Assembly (NCBI RefSeq): GCF_008801405.1
Contig: NZ_VZPV01000001.1
Span: forward strand, 186,001 to 250,000
Length of the DNA stretch: 64,000 nt
Direction: 5' to 3'
From: Ralstonia insidiosa
GTDB taxonomy: Bacteria > Pseudomonadota > Gammaproteobacteria > Burkholderiales > Burkholderiaceae
In this document: positions 33,591-42,595 of the stretch, piece by piece
Position numbering within the stretch: the first letter of the stretch is position 1
How the letters are laid out: each line of letters starts with the position of its first letter
Notes under the pieces: model-generated
Told to the model about the DNA's origin: nothing
Databases searched by the model: none
Seen by the model: the letters and a program-made list of their open reading frames with translations, nothing else
Program-made: the position numbers and the translations under genes

Positions 33591-34493
33591 GTGAGTGATC
33601 CTGACTGGACCCTGCTGGCGCACGACCAGCACTATCCCGCCGGCGCATTATATGTGGTGGCCACCCCCATCGGGAACGCCGCCGACGTGTCGCTGCGGGC
33701 GCGGTATGTGCTCGGCATGGTCGATGCGGTGGCCTGCGAGGACACGCGCAACACCGGGCAATTACTCAATCGCCTGGGGCTGTCGCGGCCGATGCTGGCA
33801 GCGCATGAGCACAACGAGCGCGAGGCTGCGGCACGCATCGTCGCGCGTCTGGCGCAGGGCGAGCGCATCGCCTACGTGTCGGATGCGGGCACGCCGGGCG
33901 TCTCCGACCCCGGCTCACGCATCGTCGAGGCCGTGCGCGCAGCCGGGCAGCGCGTGATTCCGCTGCCGGGCGCGAGCGCGGTGGTGACGGCGCTGTCCGC
34001 CGCCGGCGAATTGCTCGACACGTCGGGCGGGCAATTCACCTTCGTTGGTTTCCTGCCGCCCAAGGCCGGGCAGCGCGATGCGGCCATCCGTCAATGGGCG
34101 GCGCACGAGCCGGCATGGGTGCTGTATGAAGCGCCGCATCGCATCGATGCCACGCTCGCCGCGCTGGCCGAACATCTGCCGGCGCGGCGCCTGCTCATCG
34201 GTCGCGAGTTGACCAAGTTGTTCGAGCAGATCGTCGTGTTGCCTGCGGCCGAAGCACCGGCCTGGCTGGCTGCCGATGCCTCGCACAGCAAGGGCGAATT
34301 CGTTCTGGTGGTGGAAGGTGCAGGCGCGCAGGACGCGGCCCCGACGGCGATGGCCGCAGATCAAGTGCTGCGCCTGCTGCTGGCCGAATTGCCCGCCAAG
34401 CGCGCCGCCAAGCTGGCTGGGGCGATCACGGGTGCGCCGGTCGACGCGCTGTATCAAAGCGCGCTGGCATTGAAAAACGACGGGAAGGATTAA
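33591..34493 (+). CDS. rsmI: RsmI, 16S rRNA (cytidine-1402-2'-O)-methyltransferase
   Basis: A 300-residue SAM-dependent tetrapyrrole-methylase-fold enzyme. Motifs are GALYVVATPIGNAADVSLRA, the CEDTRNT loop, AYVSDAGTPGVSDPG and LPGASAVVTALS, as in RsmI/YraL. It methylates C1402 of 16S rRNA in the decoding centre. It starts at GTG behind AGAGAAG, since no ATG lies near the family start. It is divergent from yraN and converges on rlpA with a 4-bp overlap of stops. Confidence 0.95.
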   Translation: MSDPDWTLLAHDQHYPAGALYVVATPIGNAADVSLRARYVLGMVDAVACEDTRNTGQLLNRLGLSRPMLAAHEHNEREAAARIVARLAQGERIAYVSDAGTPGVSDPGSRIVEAVRAAGQRVIPLPGASAVVTALSAAGELLDTSGGQFTFVGFLPPKAGQRDAAIRQWAAHEPAWVLYEAPHRIDATLAALAEHLPARRLLIGRELTKLFEQIVVLPAAEAPAWLAADASHSKGEFVLVVEGAGAQDAAPTAMAADQVLRLLLAELPAKRAAKLAGAITGAPVDALYQSALALKNDGKD

Positions 34494-35245
34494 CGACGCG
34501 TTTTTGCGCGGCGCTTGGTCGCCTTTTTCTTCGGCGGTGCCGGCTCGTCGGCGCCGACGTCGGCGTCGCCATCATTGCTGGCGAGGTCGGTCTGCGTGAG
34601 TTCCGGGCGCAGTGCTTCGACTTCCGCGCGCGACAGGCGACGGATCTCCACCTGCGTTGAACCACGCTTGACGAAATCCAGGCGCTTGGCCGCGGCGTAC
34701 GACACGTCGAGGACGCGCCTGCCGTGGTAGGGGCCACGGTCTGTCACCTTGGCCACGACTACGCGGTCGTTGGAGAGGTTGCGCACCAGCACCCAACTCT
34801 GCAGCGGCAGCGACGGATGCGCCACCGTGAAGGCGTTCATATCGAAGCGCTCACCGCTGGCCGTGCGGCGACCGTGGAACCCGCGGCCATACCAGGATGC
34901 GACGCCGCGCTGCTCGAACGTGCCAAGGTCTGCGCGCAGACCCGGTTCGGTATTGGCGTTCTCGTCGAGCTTGAGGCTGCTGGAATCCGGCACGCTGCGG
35001 AACGACAGCGCACCCCAGGCATCCGGGTTGTCACGCACGTCCGGCACCTTCAGCGCAGGCGCGGCTGACTTGTCGGCATTGGCCGCATTGAGCGGATTCT
35101 GCGGGGGCTCCCCCGGCACGGCAGCACAACCCGCCAACACCAGCAAAGCGGTGCCGTGCGTCAGCCAGGCACGCAGCGTGCGGCCGGCCGGAAGGCTGGA
35201 GAACATGGGGGAAAGCTTGAGCATGGGCGCGAGTCTAACATGCAC
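34490..35245 (-). CDS. rlpA: RlpA-like septal-ring lytic transglycosylase lipoprotein
   Basis: A 251-residue lipoprotein with lipobox LAGC and a double-psi beta-barrel RlpA domain: GVASWYGRGFHGRRTASGE, NLSNDRVVVAKVTDRGPY and VLDVSYAAAKRL. RlpA cleaves stem-peptide-free glycan at the division site. There is no C-terminal SPOR domain; instead the protein ends in an acidic then very basic tail (PKKKATKRRAKTRR). The GTG at 35245 has GAGG five bases upstream; ATG codons at 35224 or 35206 give a shorter signal peptide and are possible. Confidence 0.85.
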   Translation of the reverse strand: MHVRLAPMLKLSPMFSSLPAGRTLRAWLTHGTALLVLAGCAAVPGEPPQNPLNAANADKSAAPALKVPDVRDNPDAWGALSFRSVPDSSSLKLDENANTEPGLRADLGTFEQRGVASWYGRGFHGRRTASGERFDMNAFTVAHPSLPLQSWVLVRNLSNDRVVVAKVTDRGPYHGRRVLDVSYAAAKRLDFVKRGSTQVEIRRLSRAEVEALRPELTQTDLASNDGDADVGADEPAPPKKKATKRRAKTRR

Positions 35246-35425
35246 GCCCTCCTCGATTATTTACATTTCCTATTAAAACGGTCGCATCATGCAGGCATCT
35301 TGCATGAACTTTGTAATATTTTCCGCCGGATGTAACAGAGCGCCCCGCCAGCCCAATGCTGGCGCGGGCTTGGGCCGTTACAATTGCCTTGTTCCGTCTT
35401 CGCACGAAAGTGCGTAAAAAACCAC

Positions 35426-36082
35426 ATGAAAGTCGTTGTCGTCCCCGTTACGCCGTTTGAACAGAACTGCACGCTGCTGATTGGCGACGATGGTGCTGCT
35501 GCCGTCACCGACCCCGGCGGCGACATCGAACGCATCCTGGCCGCCGCCCAGCAGCATGGCGCGCGCATCGAAAAGATCCTGCTCACGCACGGCCACGTCG
35601 ACCACTGCGCCGCTGCCGATGCCCTGCGCACGCAACTCGGCGTGCCCATCGAAGGCCCGCACAAGGACGAAGCCTTCTGGATCGACCAGCTCCCGATGCA
35701 GAGCCAGCGCTTCGGCTTTCCGCCGGCCAAGGCGTTCGTGCCGGACCGCTGGCTTGACGATGGCGACACCGTGGAAGCTGCTGGCCGCACGCTGCAGGTC
35801 TTCCATTGCCCGGGGCACACGCCCGGCCACGTGGTGTTCTTCAGCGCGGAAGACCGCATCGCCATCGTCGGCGATGTGCTGTTCGCGGGCTCGATCGGCC
35901 GCACGGACTTCCCGCGCGGCAACCATGCAGACCTGATCCACGCGATCCGCACCAAGCTCTGGCCGCTGGGCGATGACGTCACCTTCGTGCCGGGCCACGG
36001 GCCGGTCTCCACCTTTGGCGATGAGCGCGCAACCAACCCGTACGTTGCCGATCGCCTGTTTGCCAACGAAGGCACGTCATGA
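35426..36082 (+). CDS. MBL-fold metallo-hydrolase (glyoxalase II-like)
   Basis: A 218-residue metallo-beta-lactamase-fold protein with the metal motif THGHVDHC near residue 55, later ligands in CPGHTPGH, GDVLFAG and PGHGP. It belongs to the short glyoxalase II-like group (YcbL-type), which lacks the C-terminal substrate domain of true GloB. A thioester or related small substrate is likely; the exact one is unknown. It overlaps the next gene by 4 bp (ATGA), so the two are coupled. Confidence 0.88.
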   Translation: MKVVVVPVTPFEQNCTLLIGDDGAAAVTDPGGDIERILAAAQQHGARIEKILLTHGHVDHCAAADALRTQLGVPIEGPHKDEAFWIDQLPMQSQRFGFPPAKAFVPDRWLDDGDTVEAAGRTLQVFHCPGHTPGHVVFFSAEDRIAIVGDVLFAGSIGRTDFPRGNHADLIHAIRTKLWPLGDDVTFVPGHGPVSTFGDERATNPYVADRLFANEGTS

Positions 36083-36786
36083 GCGACGACACCAGCGATA
36101 CCAACGACACGTTCGCCGATACCGCGCCTGCGGCCCCAGCAGACAAACCCCGCCGCAAGCGCGGCAACCAGCCGCCTGACACGCGGCCCGAGATCTACGT
36201 CAGCACCGACATCGAAGCCGATGGGCCCATCCCCGGGCCGCATTCGATGCTGAGCTTTGCGAGTGCCGCATACCTCGCCGACAAGACGCTCATCGGCACG
36301 TTCGAAGCGAATCTCGAAACGCTGCCCGGTGCACAGGGGCACCCGATCCAGATGCAGTGGTGGCAAACGCAGCCAGAGGCCTGGGCTGCGTGTCGCAAGA
36401 ATCTCGAAGCGCCCGAAGTGGCTTTGCCGCGCTACGTCGAATGGGTCGAGAGCCTGCCCGGCAAGCCGGTGTTCGTGGCGTTTCCGGCGGGGTTCGATTT
36501 CACGTACATGTTCTGGTACATGATGCGGTTTGCCGGGCGCTCGCCGTTCGGCTGGGCGGCGCTCGACATCAAGACGCTGGCCTTTGCGCTTACGGGCTTG
36601 CCGTATCGGCGCAACGTCAAGGCGGCCTTTCCCGAGCACTGGCACGACCCGCTGCCGCACACGCATGTCGCGCTGGATGATGCGAAGGAGCAAGGCGCCC
36701 TCTTCTGCAACATGCTCGCTGAACTGCGTGTGCGAGAAGCCGAGCACGCGGCAATACAAACGGCCCTGCACAGCGCGCAAGACTGA
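36079..36786 (+). CDS. 3'-5' exonuclease-like protein (DEDDh fold)
   Basis: A 235-residue protein with a 40-residue low-complexity N-terminus followed by an exonuclease/RNase T-like core. The first acidic motif is STDIEADG and the last HVALDDAKEQG has the H...D spacing of DEDDh enzymes. The middle contains VFVAFPAGFDFTYMFWYMMR where the second aspartate is expected (FDF). It is coupled to the MBL hydrolase upstream. Substrate and biological role are unknown; activity is plausible because the catalytic residues appear present. Confidence 0.78.
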   Translation: MSDDTSDTNDTFADTAPAAPADKPRRKRGNQPPDTRPEIYVSTDIEADGPIPGPHSMLSFASAAYLADKTLIGTFEANLETLPGAQGHPIQMQWWQTQPEAWAACRKNLEAPEVALPRYVEWVESLPGKPVFVAFPAGFDFTYMFWYMMRFAGRSPFGWAALDIKTLAFALTGLPYRRNVKAAFPEHWHDPLPHTHVALDDAKEQGALFCNMLAELRVREAEHAAIQTALHSAQD

Positions 36787-37060
36787 GCGCCGCTCACATC
36801 ACGCATTTCGCGAAGAGCCGCAGTCCGTTTGCGTTTTGCCCGCGTGATCCGCGCACCATGACGCAACGCAACTTGCGGCGCCGCAAACCCGCGTCTACGC
36901 TGGGCTTGTGCGAGGCGACCAGACGACTGCGCCACCCGGCGCCGACAAGCAAAGCCACTCGCATACGCCATTTGCTTGTCGTATCGTTTTCGGGCCGCAC
37001 GTACCCCCGACGCCGGTGCGTGCCGGCGTCGGCTATCAGCTAACGACGGGAGGTGCCGCG

Positions 37061-37324
37061 ATGCGATTTTCCCGTGACGCGTTTGATACGCAACACTTGC
37101 GAGCGATGACGGAGCGCTTGCATTGGCATCGCAAAACAACCGCGAAGGCGATCCCGTTGAGCGCGCACACGCATCTGCATCGTGCCCGCGGCGACGAGAG
37201 CGACGACGCGGAAGTGATGAAGGTCACAGTGGTTTCCACCGCTGTGGCGCTGGCAGTGGTGCTGGTAGCCCTGCTGGCAGTTGGATTCGGGTCAGAAATG
37301 GCCCGATGGATGGGCCTGGAATGA
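37061..37324 (+). CDS. Hypothetical small membrane protein
   Basis: An 87-residue protein with a basic, His-rich N-terminal half (LRAMTERLHWHRKTTAKAI, SAHTHLHRARGDE) and a single C-terminal helix (VVSTAVALAVVLVALLAVGFG). GGGAGG at a good distance before the ATG makes this a real gene despite its size. It probably sits in the inner membrane with the N-terminus in the cytosol. No family is recognised. The gap before it (36787-37060) shows nothing of note. Confidence 0.7.
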   Translation: MRFSRDAFDTQHLRAMTERLHWHRKTTAKAIPLSAHTHLHRARGDESDDAEVMKVTVVSTAVALAVVLVALLAVGFGSEMARWMGLE

Positions 37325-37391
37325 TCCGGTGCCCTTGCGCGTCTTGACGGACGCAGCCCCGGCCCTCGCGCAAGGCGATACGGCCACCCCT

Positions 37392-37427
37392 GAACGGCCT
37401 GTCCGATGGAAATCGGCAGGCCGTTCA
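37392..37427. terminator. Bidirectional terminator
   Basis: GAACGGCCTG-t-CCGAT pairs with ATCGG-c-AGGCCGTTC around GGAA. It lies between the convergent small membrane-protein gene and arsC, with a TTTT run on the plus side. Confidence 0.8.
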
Positions 37428-37451
37428 ACTTTTGGGGCGCGGGCGTTTGCG

Positions 37452-37802
37452 TTACTTCAAGAACGCGTCGAGGGCTTCGGGCGTACGGCCGATGGTGGCC
37501 TTGCCGTCGCGCACGAGCACGGGACGCTGCAGCAGCTTCGGGTGTTCTGCAATTGCCTTGAGCAGCGCATCGTCTGAGGCGGCGGCCAGGTTGAGTTGCG
37601 CGTACTCGTCTTCGTTTTCACGCACCAGGCTGCGCAACGGGGTGTCGAGCTGCTTGGCGAGGGTCTTCAACTCGGCCAGCGTGGGCGGCGTTTTCAGGTA
37701 CTCGATGACTTCGAGCGATTCGCCCTGCTTTTCGGCAAAAGCCTCAGCCTGTTCAAGCGCGGTGCGTGATTTGGAGCAGCGGGGGTTGTGATAGATCTGC
37801 AT
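37452..37802 (-). CDS. arsC: ArsC/Spx-family arsenate reductase
   Basis: A 116-residue glutaredoxin-type arsenate reductase. The single catalytic cysteine is in NPRCSKSR near residue 9, and the arginines of RENEDEY and LLQRPVLVRDG match the arsenate-binding residues. It reduces arsenate to arsenite with glutathione and glutaredoxin. No arsB, arsR or acr3 lies beside it, so it may be a housekeeping member such as YfgD/YffB-like proteins instead of part of an ars operon. Confidence 0.88.
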   Translation of the reverse strand: MQIYHNPRCSKSRTALEQAEAFAEKQGESLEVIEYLKTPPTLAELKTLAKQLDTPLRSLVRENEDEYAQLNLAAASDDALLKAIAEHPKLLQRPVLVRDGKATIGRTPEALDAFLK

Positions 37803-37915
37803 GGTCGAGATGGCTGACGGGTGCTTGGAGGTGCCATCTTAATGGGTTGGTGTGGTGGAGGACTTCGCCTCTCGCTAAGAGGGGGTTCGTCGAGTTTGAC
37901 CCTGACGCCCCAAAG

Positions 37916-37944
37916 CAAAAAGGGCTGGCAAACGCCAGCCCTAT
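37916..37944 (-). terminator. Terminator of the M20 hydrolase gene
   Basis: AGGGCTGGC and GCCAGCCCT enclose AAAC, and the minus strand continues with TTTTT. It lies 20 bp after the stop at 37965. Confidence 0.85.
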
Positions 37945-37964
37945 CCAAAACGCAACGGTGATGA

Positions 37965-39242
37965 TCAAGCGCCGCCGAGTAATTCCGCCACCGCACAACC
38001 CACCACCACCGTGGCACCACGCAAGTCATTGAGGCGCAGGTTCTCGTCGGTGTTGTGGCCGCGTGCTTCCATCAGCGTGCGCGGCCCAGCGCCATACAGA
38101 ACCGTCGGCACACCATACGCCGTGTAATGCCGCGCATCGGTGTACAGCGGCACACCATGCACCGGCACATCCCCACCAAATACCGCCAACGCATTGCGCC
38201 GCAGCGCACCGGTCAGCGTTTCCACGCCCGGTAGTTCAGCCAGCGGCGCGGCCAGCAGAATGCGTTCAACCGACACCGCAATCCCCGGCCGCTCCGCCGC
38301 TGCACGCTCAATCACCGCACGCAGTTCGCCTTCAGCATCACGCCCTGCCTCTTCGGGAATCATCCGACGGTCGATGCGGAAGGTCACCAGATCGGGCACC
38401 ACGTTGGTGTTGATGCCACCCTGGATCAGGCCGACGTTGAGCGTCGCATGATCAATGCCCGAGACGCTCGACGTGCGCGTTGCGAGTTCGGCGCGATACG
38501 TATACACCGCCTGCAGGATGTGCGTCGCGGCCTCGATGGCGTCGATGCCCGTGTGCGGCATGGCAGCGTGCGCCTGCTTGCCGCGCACCGTCACCTGCAC
38601 GTGCAAACAGCCGTTGTGCGCCGAGGTGATGCCATACGCAAACCCGGCCGAGATGGCGTAGTCGGGCTTGGAGAGGCCTTGATCCAGCAGCCACTTCGGG
38701 CCGATGTTGCCACCGGTTTCCTCGTCGTACGTGAAATGCAGTTCCACCGTGCCGTTGAGCTTGGCACCGCGCTTCTCCGCCTCAATCAGCGCGAGCAACG
38801 CCCACGTGTAAGTCGCGAAGTCCGACTTGGACACCGCCACGCCACGGCCAAACATCGTGGGGCCGTGTTCGGTCTCGACGATCTCGCCGCCGTACGGGTC
38901 GTGCGTCCAGCCCAGGCCGGGCGGGACGACATCGCCGTGCGCATTCATGGCGATGGTGGGGCCGCCGTTGCCGAACGTGTGCCGCACGATCAGATTGGTG
39001 GCGCTGACCATGCCGACAGCACGCACCTGCGCCTCCGGCACGGCATGTGCCTCGACGGTCAGGCCCAGTGCCTCCAGCAGCGCCTTGGCGCGTGCTGCGT
39101 GCGGCGCGCAGTCGCCGGACGGGTTGTCCGACGGCACCTTCACCAGCTCGCGCAGAAACTCGGTTTGGCGACCGTGTGCGGCCTCGACAAACGCTCGAAT
39201 GTCCGCACCGATGCCGGCGGTGGTGAGTTGAGCCTGAGTCAT
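37965..39242 (-). CDS. M20-family metallo-hydrolase (ureide pathway context)
   Basis: A 425-residue M20/M25/M40 amidohydrolase. Metal-binding motifs are NAHGDVVPPG near residue 100, GRGVAVSKSDFA, YDEETGGN and the terminal GHNTDE; a dimerisation lid domain lies in the middle (HNGCLHVQVTVRGKQAHAAMPH). ArgE, DapE and allantoate/ureidoglycolate amidohydrolases share this fold. Here it follows allA and alc on the same strand, so a ureide or carbamoyl amino acid substrate is likely, though acetylornithine-type substrates cannot be excluded. Confidence 0.82.
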   Translation of the reverse strand: MTQAQLTTAGIGADIRAFVEAAHGRQTEFLRELVKVPSDNPSGDCAPHAARAKALLEALGLTVEAHAVPEAQVRAVGMVSATNLIVRHTFGNGGPTIAMNAHGDVVPPGLGWTHDPYGGEIVETEHGPTMFGRGVAVSKSDFATYTWALLALIEAEKRGAKLNGTVELHFTYDEETGGNIGPKWLLDQGLSKPDYAISAGFAYGITSAHNGCLHVQVTVRGKQAHAAMPHTGIDAIEAATHILQAVYTYRAELATRTSSVSGIDHATLNVGLIQGGINTNVVPDLVTFRIDRRMIPEEAGRDAEGELRAVIERAAAERPGIAVSVERILLAAPLAELPGVETLTGALRRNALAVFGGDVPVHGVPLYTDARHYTAYGVPTVLYGAGPRTLMEARGHNTDENLRLNDLRGATVVVGCAVAELLGGA

Positions 39243-39325
39243 GTCGATGGTCTCCTTGTAGGTTCTAGAAGTGACTGAGCCCCCGTTGTGCGGGGGCCCA
39301 AGGTTGTCACTGATTCAGGGGAGGC

Positions 39326-39865
39326 TTACTGCGCGGCTTGCATCGCCTCGGCAGTCAACCACACCGATTCCGGCAAGTCCTGCTCGTCGCAGTTGTGGCC
39401 TTCGCCGCCGCGGTCGACGACGAGGAAATCGCTCACCTCGCCCAGTGCCAGCAGCGGGTGATGCCACACGCCACGTGCATAGTTCACGCCCTGCCAGCCG
39501 TGCGAGACGAACGCGCGCAGCTTGCTCGGGTCCAGCTCGCCGGCCGGCGCCACGACCACCAGGTAGGGCTTGTCGTTCTGCGGGATGAAGGCCTGGCTGC
39601 CACGCGGGTGGCGCTCCAGCATCTTCACCTCGAACGGCAGCGTGCGCGGCTGGCCACGGAACAGGCTGATCAGCGCCCGGCCACCCTCGCCCACATCCAC
39701 GTTGGCGAGGTCATGAAAGCGGATGGTCGTGCCCTGGTTGATGGGGAACTGCTTACACCCCTCCAGCTCGATCACGTCGCCGAACGGCGCGAACGCTTCG
39801 CGCGTGAGCGGCTCGATGGTCAGTGCAATGCGAGGGTTGGCAACTGCAGCGGTGTCTTGGCTCAT
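39326..39865 (-). CDS. allA: Ureidoglycolate lyase
   Basis: A 179-residue cupin-type protein of the AllA family: LTREAFAPFGDVIE, GTTIRFHDLANVDV, FRGQPRTLPFEVKMLERHP, then GVNYARGVWHHPLLAL and VVDRGGEGHNCDE. It splits ureidoglycolate into glyoxylate and urea in the cytosol, the final step of purine ureide breakdown. Its start overlaps the stop of the allantoicase gene (ATGA). A GC-rich hairpin (GCCCCCG/CGGGGGC, 39278-39299) lies after it. The glyoxylate made here can enter the gcl pathway encoded at 45.8-51.5 kb. Confidence 0.94.
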   Translation of the reverse strand: MSQDTAAVANPRIALTIEPLTREAFAPFGDVIELEGCKQFPINQGTTIRFHDLANVDVGEGGRALISLFRGQPRTLPFEVKMLERHPRGSQAFIPQNDKPYLVVVAPAGELDPSKLRAFVSHGWQGVNYARGVWHHPLLALGEVSDFLVVDRGGEGHNCDEQDLPESVWLTAEAMQAAQ

Positions 39866-40872
39866 TCCAGTACCCCCCACAGACGCAGGCGCGACACACC
39901 ACCGTCCGGGAACATGTTGAAACGCACGTGCGTGACGATGCCCAGATCCGCGATTTCCGCTTCGTAGTAGTGCTGCAGGTCCATCTGCAGCTTCTGCTCG
40001 GGCAGCAGCGTCTGCCAGAACATCGCTTGCGTCTTCAGCGAGCTGTCGGTGCCGCCCACCACGCGTGCTGCCTGGATGGACACGCGGTCGGCAAAGTTGC
40101 CCTTGAAGTGCGCGGTGTCGACTTCGATCTTGCGGATGCGGCCCGGGTGTGCCAGGGCGATCACGCACCAGTCGTTGCCCGGCTCGCGGCGGCGGCGCGT
40201 TTCCCAGCCGTCGCCCATGTTCACGCCACGGCCCGGCATCAGCATGCGCGAGGCCGGCCCGAAGTGTTCGTTGTTGGCTTCGACCACGTAGGCGCCGTTT
40301 TCCATGGCAGCCAGGTCGATCAGCTTGGTGCGGTCAGCGCCCTTCCAGTCGACTTGCGGCTGGCCGTACACGCGCAGGCGGGCAATACCGCCGTCCGGGA
40401 AGATGTTCACGCGCAGGTGCGTGAAAGCGCCGGTGTTGGTCACGGCCACGTAGGCGTGGCTGTTGCCTTGCAGCGTGGTCGACGGAACGATTTCGGTCCA
40501 CTGCGTGGCATCGGTCGGCTCGCCGTCCGGCAGGTAGGCGGCTTCAATGGACGCGGCCGGCGGGAAGTTGCCGGTGAAGTGGCTGGTGTCGATATCCACA
40601 CCCTTCACGACGCCCGGACGGGCCAGCTTGACGATGCAGTGGTCGTAACCGCCGTTGCGGCGACGGCGCGTTTCCCAGCCGTCCATCCACTTGCCGTGGT
40701 CGTCGTACTTGCCGGGGATGAAGACAGCCGGCTCGGGGTTGAGCATGCGGTCTTTCGGCGCGAAGAATTCGTCGGTCGCAAACGTGGCCACGGCACCCAG
40801 GCGCGGATCGGCCAGGTTCGGATAGCGTCGGGTGAAATCAGGGGCGTTGGGATCGAGCGTAGGCAGCGCCAT
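39862..40872 (-). CDS. alc: Allantoicase
   Basis: A 336-residue protein of two homologous jelly-roll repeats, the standard allantoicase layout. Each repeat has a DGWETRRRR motif (near residues 65 and 220), an HFTGNFP/HFKGNFA segment and an FPDGG-x-x-RLR end. It hydrolyses allantoate to ureidoglycolate and urea. AAGGAG precedes the ATG at 40872. It is the first gene of the alc-allA-M20 unit and is divergent from dctA, with a 345-bp control region between. Confidence 0.95.
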   Translation of the reverse strand: MALPTLDPNAPDFTRRYPNLADPRLGAVATFATDEFFAPKDRMLNPEPAVFIPGKYDDHGKWMDGWETRRRRNGGYDHCIVKLARPGVVKGVDIDTSHFTGNFPPAASIEAAYLPDGEPTDATQWTEIVPSTTLQGNSHAYVAVTNTGAFTHLRVNIFPDGGIARLRVYGQPQVDWKGADRTKLIDLAAMENGAYVVEANNEHFGPASRMLMPGRGVNMGDGWETRRRREPGNDWCVIALAHPGRIRKIEVDTAHFKGNFADRVSIQAARVVGGTDSSLKTQAMFWQTLLPEQKLQMDLQHYYEAEIADLGIVTHVRFNMFPDGGVSRLRLWGVLE

Positions 40873-41217
40873 GGGAAAACTCCTTGGTGTTTGTCTCTGG
40901 ATGTTATACGGCACGCCCATCGAACAAAAACGGCGAGTAAGAACACTCGAAACTATGGCGACGGGAACACCGGAAGTGCAGTGTAAATGGCGGAACCACA
41001 AGGGTTCGCGGGACTGCATGAACCGATGCTAGCATGTGAATTCAAAAATTGCATACAAAAATTGGATCGCCTATGATGCCGTCACCGCCCAACAATTCGC
41101 GACAACAATTTGTTGCGGTGCGATGAGCAAAAACAAAGCCGTGACGACAATCGCAATAGACCGAATTAGACGATTGGGCAGGGCTTGAGACACCTGAAAT
41201 CCAAAGGAGGATTCACC
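40873..41217. promoter_or_regulatory. Divergent control region of alc and dctA
   Basis: This AT-richer 345-bp stretch must hold the promoters of both units. It contains a perfect 13-bp palindrome, CAACAA-T-TTGTTG (41103-41115), and a nearby repeat-like pair AATTGCATACAAAAATTGGAT. These are candidate sites for the GntR regulator encoded after dctA. No confident -10/-35 pair was picked out. Confidence 0.45.
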
Positions 41218-42558
41218 ATGCAACGCTTTACGCGCCCGTTGTTCGGGCAGGTTTTGATTGCCCTAGCAATCGGTATTGCGCTGGGCGTCTGGGCGCCAGA
41301 ATTTGCACAGAAACTGCAGCCGCTCGGCGACGGCTTTCTGAAGCTCATCAAGATGCTGATCGCGCCGATCGTGTTCTCGGTGGTGGTGGTCGGCATCTGC
41401 GGCGCCGGCGAACTGAAGAAGGTTGGGCGCGTAGGCGGCAAGGCCGTCATCTACTTCGAAGTGGTTACGACGATTGCGCTGGCGCTAGGCATTGCGCTGG
41501 CCTACGTGTTCGGGCCGGGCCACGGCATGAATGTCGACCCGAAGACGCTCGACCCGGCGGCCATGGCGTCGTACATGACGACGGCCAAGCAGGTGGAGTC
41601 GACCGGCGTGGCCGCGTTCTTCCTCAAGTTGATCCCAGATACGTTCGTCAGCGGCTTTGTGAAGGGCGACATCCTGCAGGTGCTGCTGGTGTCGATCCTG
41701 TTCGGTTGCTCGCTGTCGCTGCTGGGTGAGCGCACCAAGCCGCTGGTTTCGTTCATCGATCAGCTCTCGCATGTGCTATTCCGCATGATGGCGGTGATCA
41801 TCCGCCTGGCGCCGCTGGGCGTGCTGGGTGCGGTGGCCTTTACCGTAGGCAAGTACGGTGCGGGCTCGCTCAAGCAACTGGGCTTCCTGGTGCTGCTGTT
41901 CTATGCGGCCGTGGCGATCTTCGTGGTGGTGGTGCTAGGCACGATCCTGCGCGTGGCGGGTTTCAACATCTTCAAGCTGATCCGCTTCCTGCGCGCTGAA
42001 CTGCTGGTGGTGCTGGGCACGGCCTCGTCCGATGCTGTGCTGCCGTCCATCATGAACAAGCTGGAGAAGATGGGCATCAAGCGCTCGGTGGTGGGTCTCG
42101 TCATCCCGACCGGCTACTCGTTCAACCTCGATGCGTTCTCGATCTACCTGACGCTGGCCGCGGTGTTCATCGCCCAGGCCACCAACACGCCGCTGGCCTT
42201 CCAGGATCTGCTGCTGATCCTGGGCGTGGCGCTGATCACCTCCAAGGGCGCGCACGGCATTCCGGGGTCGGCCATCGTGATTCTGGCGGCCACCCTGTCG
42301 GTCATCCCGGCCATTCCGGCCGTGGGCCTGGTGCTGGTGCTCTCTGTCGACTGGTTCATCGGGATCGCCCGCGCGCTGGGTAACCTGATCGGCAACTGCG
42401 TGGCCACGGTGGTGATTGCAGCCTGGGAGAAAGACATCGACCGCGTGCGTGCCAATGCGGTGCTGGACGGCAAGATCGACATCACCGAAGAAGGCGAGGC
42501 GATTGCGCATGGCCATGCCGCCCCGGCCGCCGCAGCGCACACCCTGCCGCATGCCTGA
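41218..42558 (+). CDS. dctA: DctA-type C4-dicarboxylate transporter
   Basis: A 446-residue DAACS-family symporter: QVLIALAIGIALGVWAPE at the N-terminus, LIKMLIAPIVFSVVV, the hairpin serine region GTASSDAVLPSIM, PTGYSFNLDAFSIYLT and the second hairpin ITSKGAHGIPGSA. These fit DctA, which takes up succinate, fumarate and malate with protons. AAAGGAGG precedes the ATG. The C-terminus ends in a His/Ala-rich tail. Its place beside the ureide genes and upstream of a GntR regulator suggests shared carbon-source control. Confidence 0.93.
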   Translation: MQRFTRPLFGQVLIALAIGIALGVWAPEFAQKLQPLGDGFLKLIKMLIAPIVFSVVVVGICGAGELKKVGRVGGKAVIYFEVVTTIALALGIALAYVFGPGHGMNVDPKTLDPAAMASYMTTAKQVESTGVAAFFLKLIPDTFVSGFVKGDILQVLLVSILFGCSLSLLGERTKPLVSFIDQLSHVLFRMMAVIIRLAPLGVLGAVAFTVGKYGAGSLKQLGFLVLLFYAAVAIFVVVVLGTILRVAGFNIFKLIRFLRAELLVVLGTASSDAVLPSIMNKLEKMGIKRSVVGLVIPTGYSFNLDAFSIYLTLAAVFIAQATNTPLAFQDLLLILGVALITSKGAHGIPGSAIVILAATLSVIPAIPAVGLVLVLSVDWFIGIARALGNLIGNCVATVVIAAWEKDIDRVRANAVLDGKIDITEEGEAIAHGHAAPAAAAHTLPHA

Positions 42559-42595
42559 AGCCGGCATCCTGTCGGACGGCGGTAAAATTGGCACC

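Noticed and set aside
35287..36780. 497-residue frame opposite the MBL and exonuclease genes
   Set aside because: It spans two well-supported genes on the other strand and has no family features.
37452..37802. Arsenic-resistance operon
   Set aside because: Only arsC is present; no arsR, arsB, acr3 or arsH is adjacent, so an operon is not claimed.
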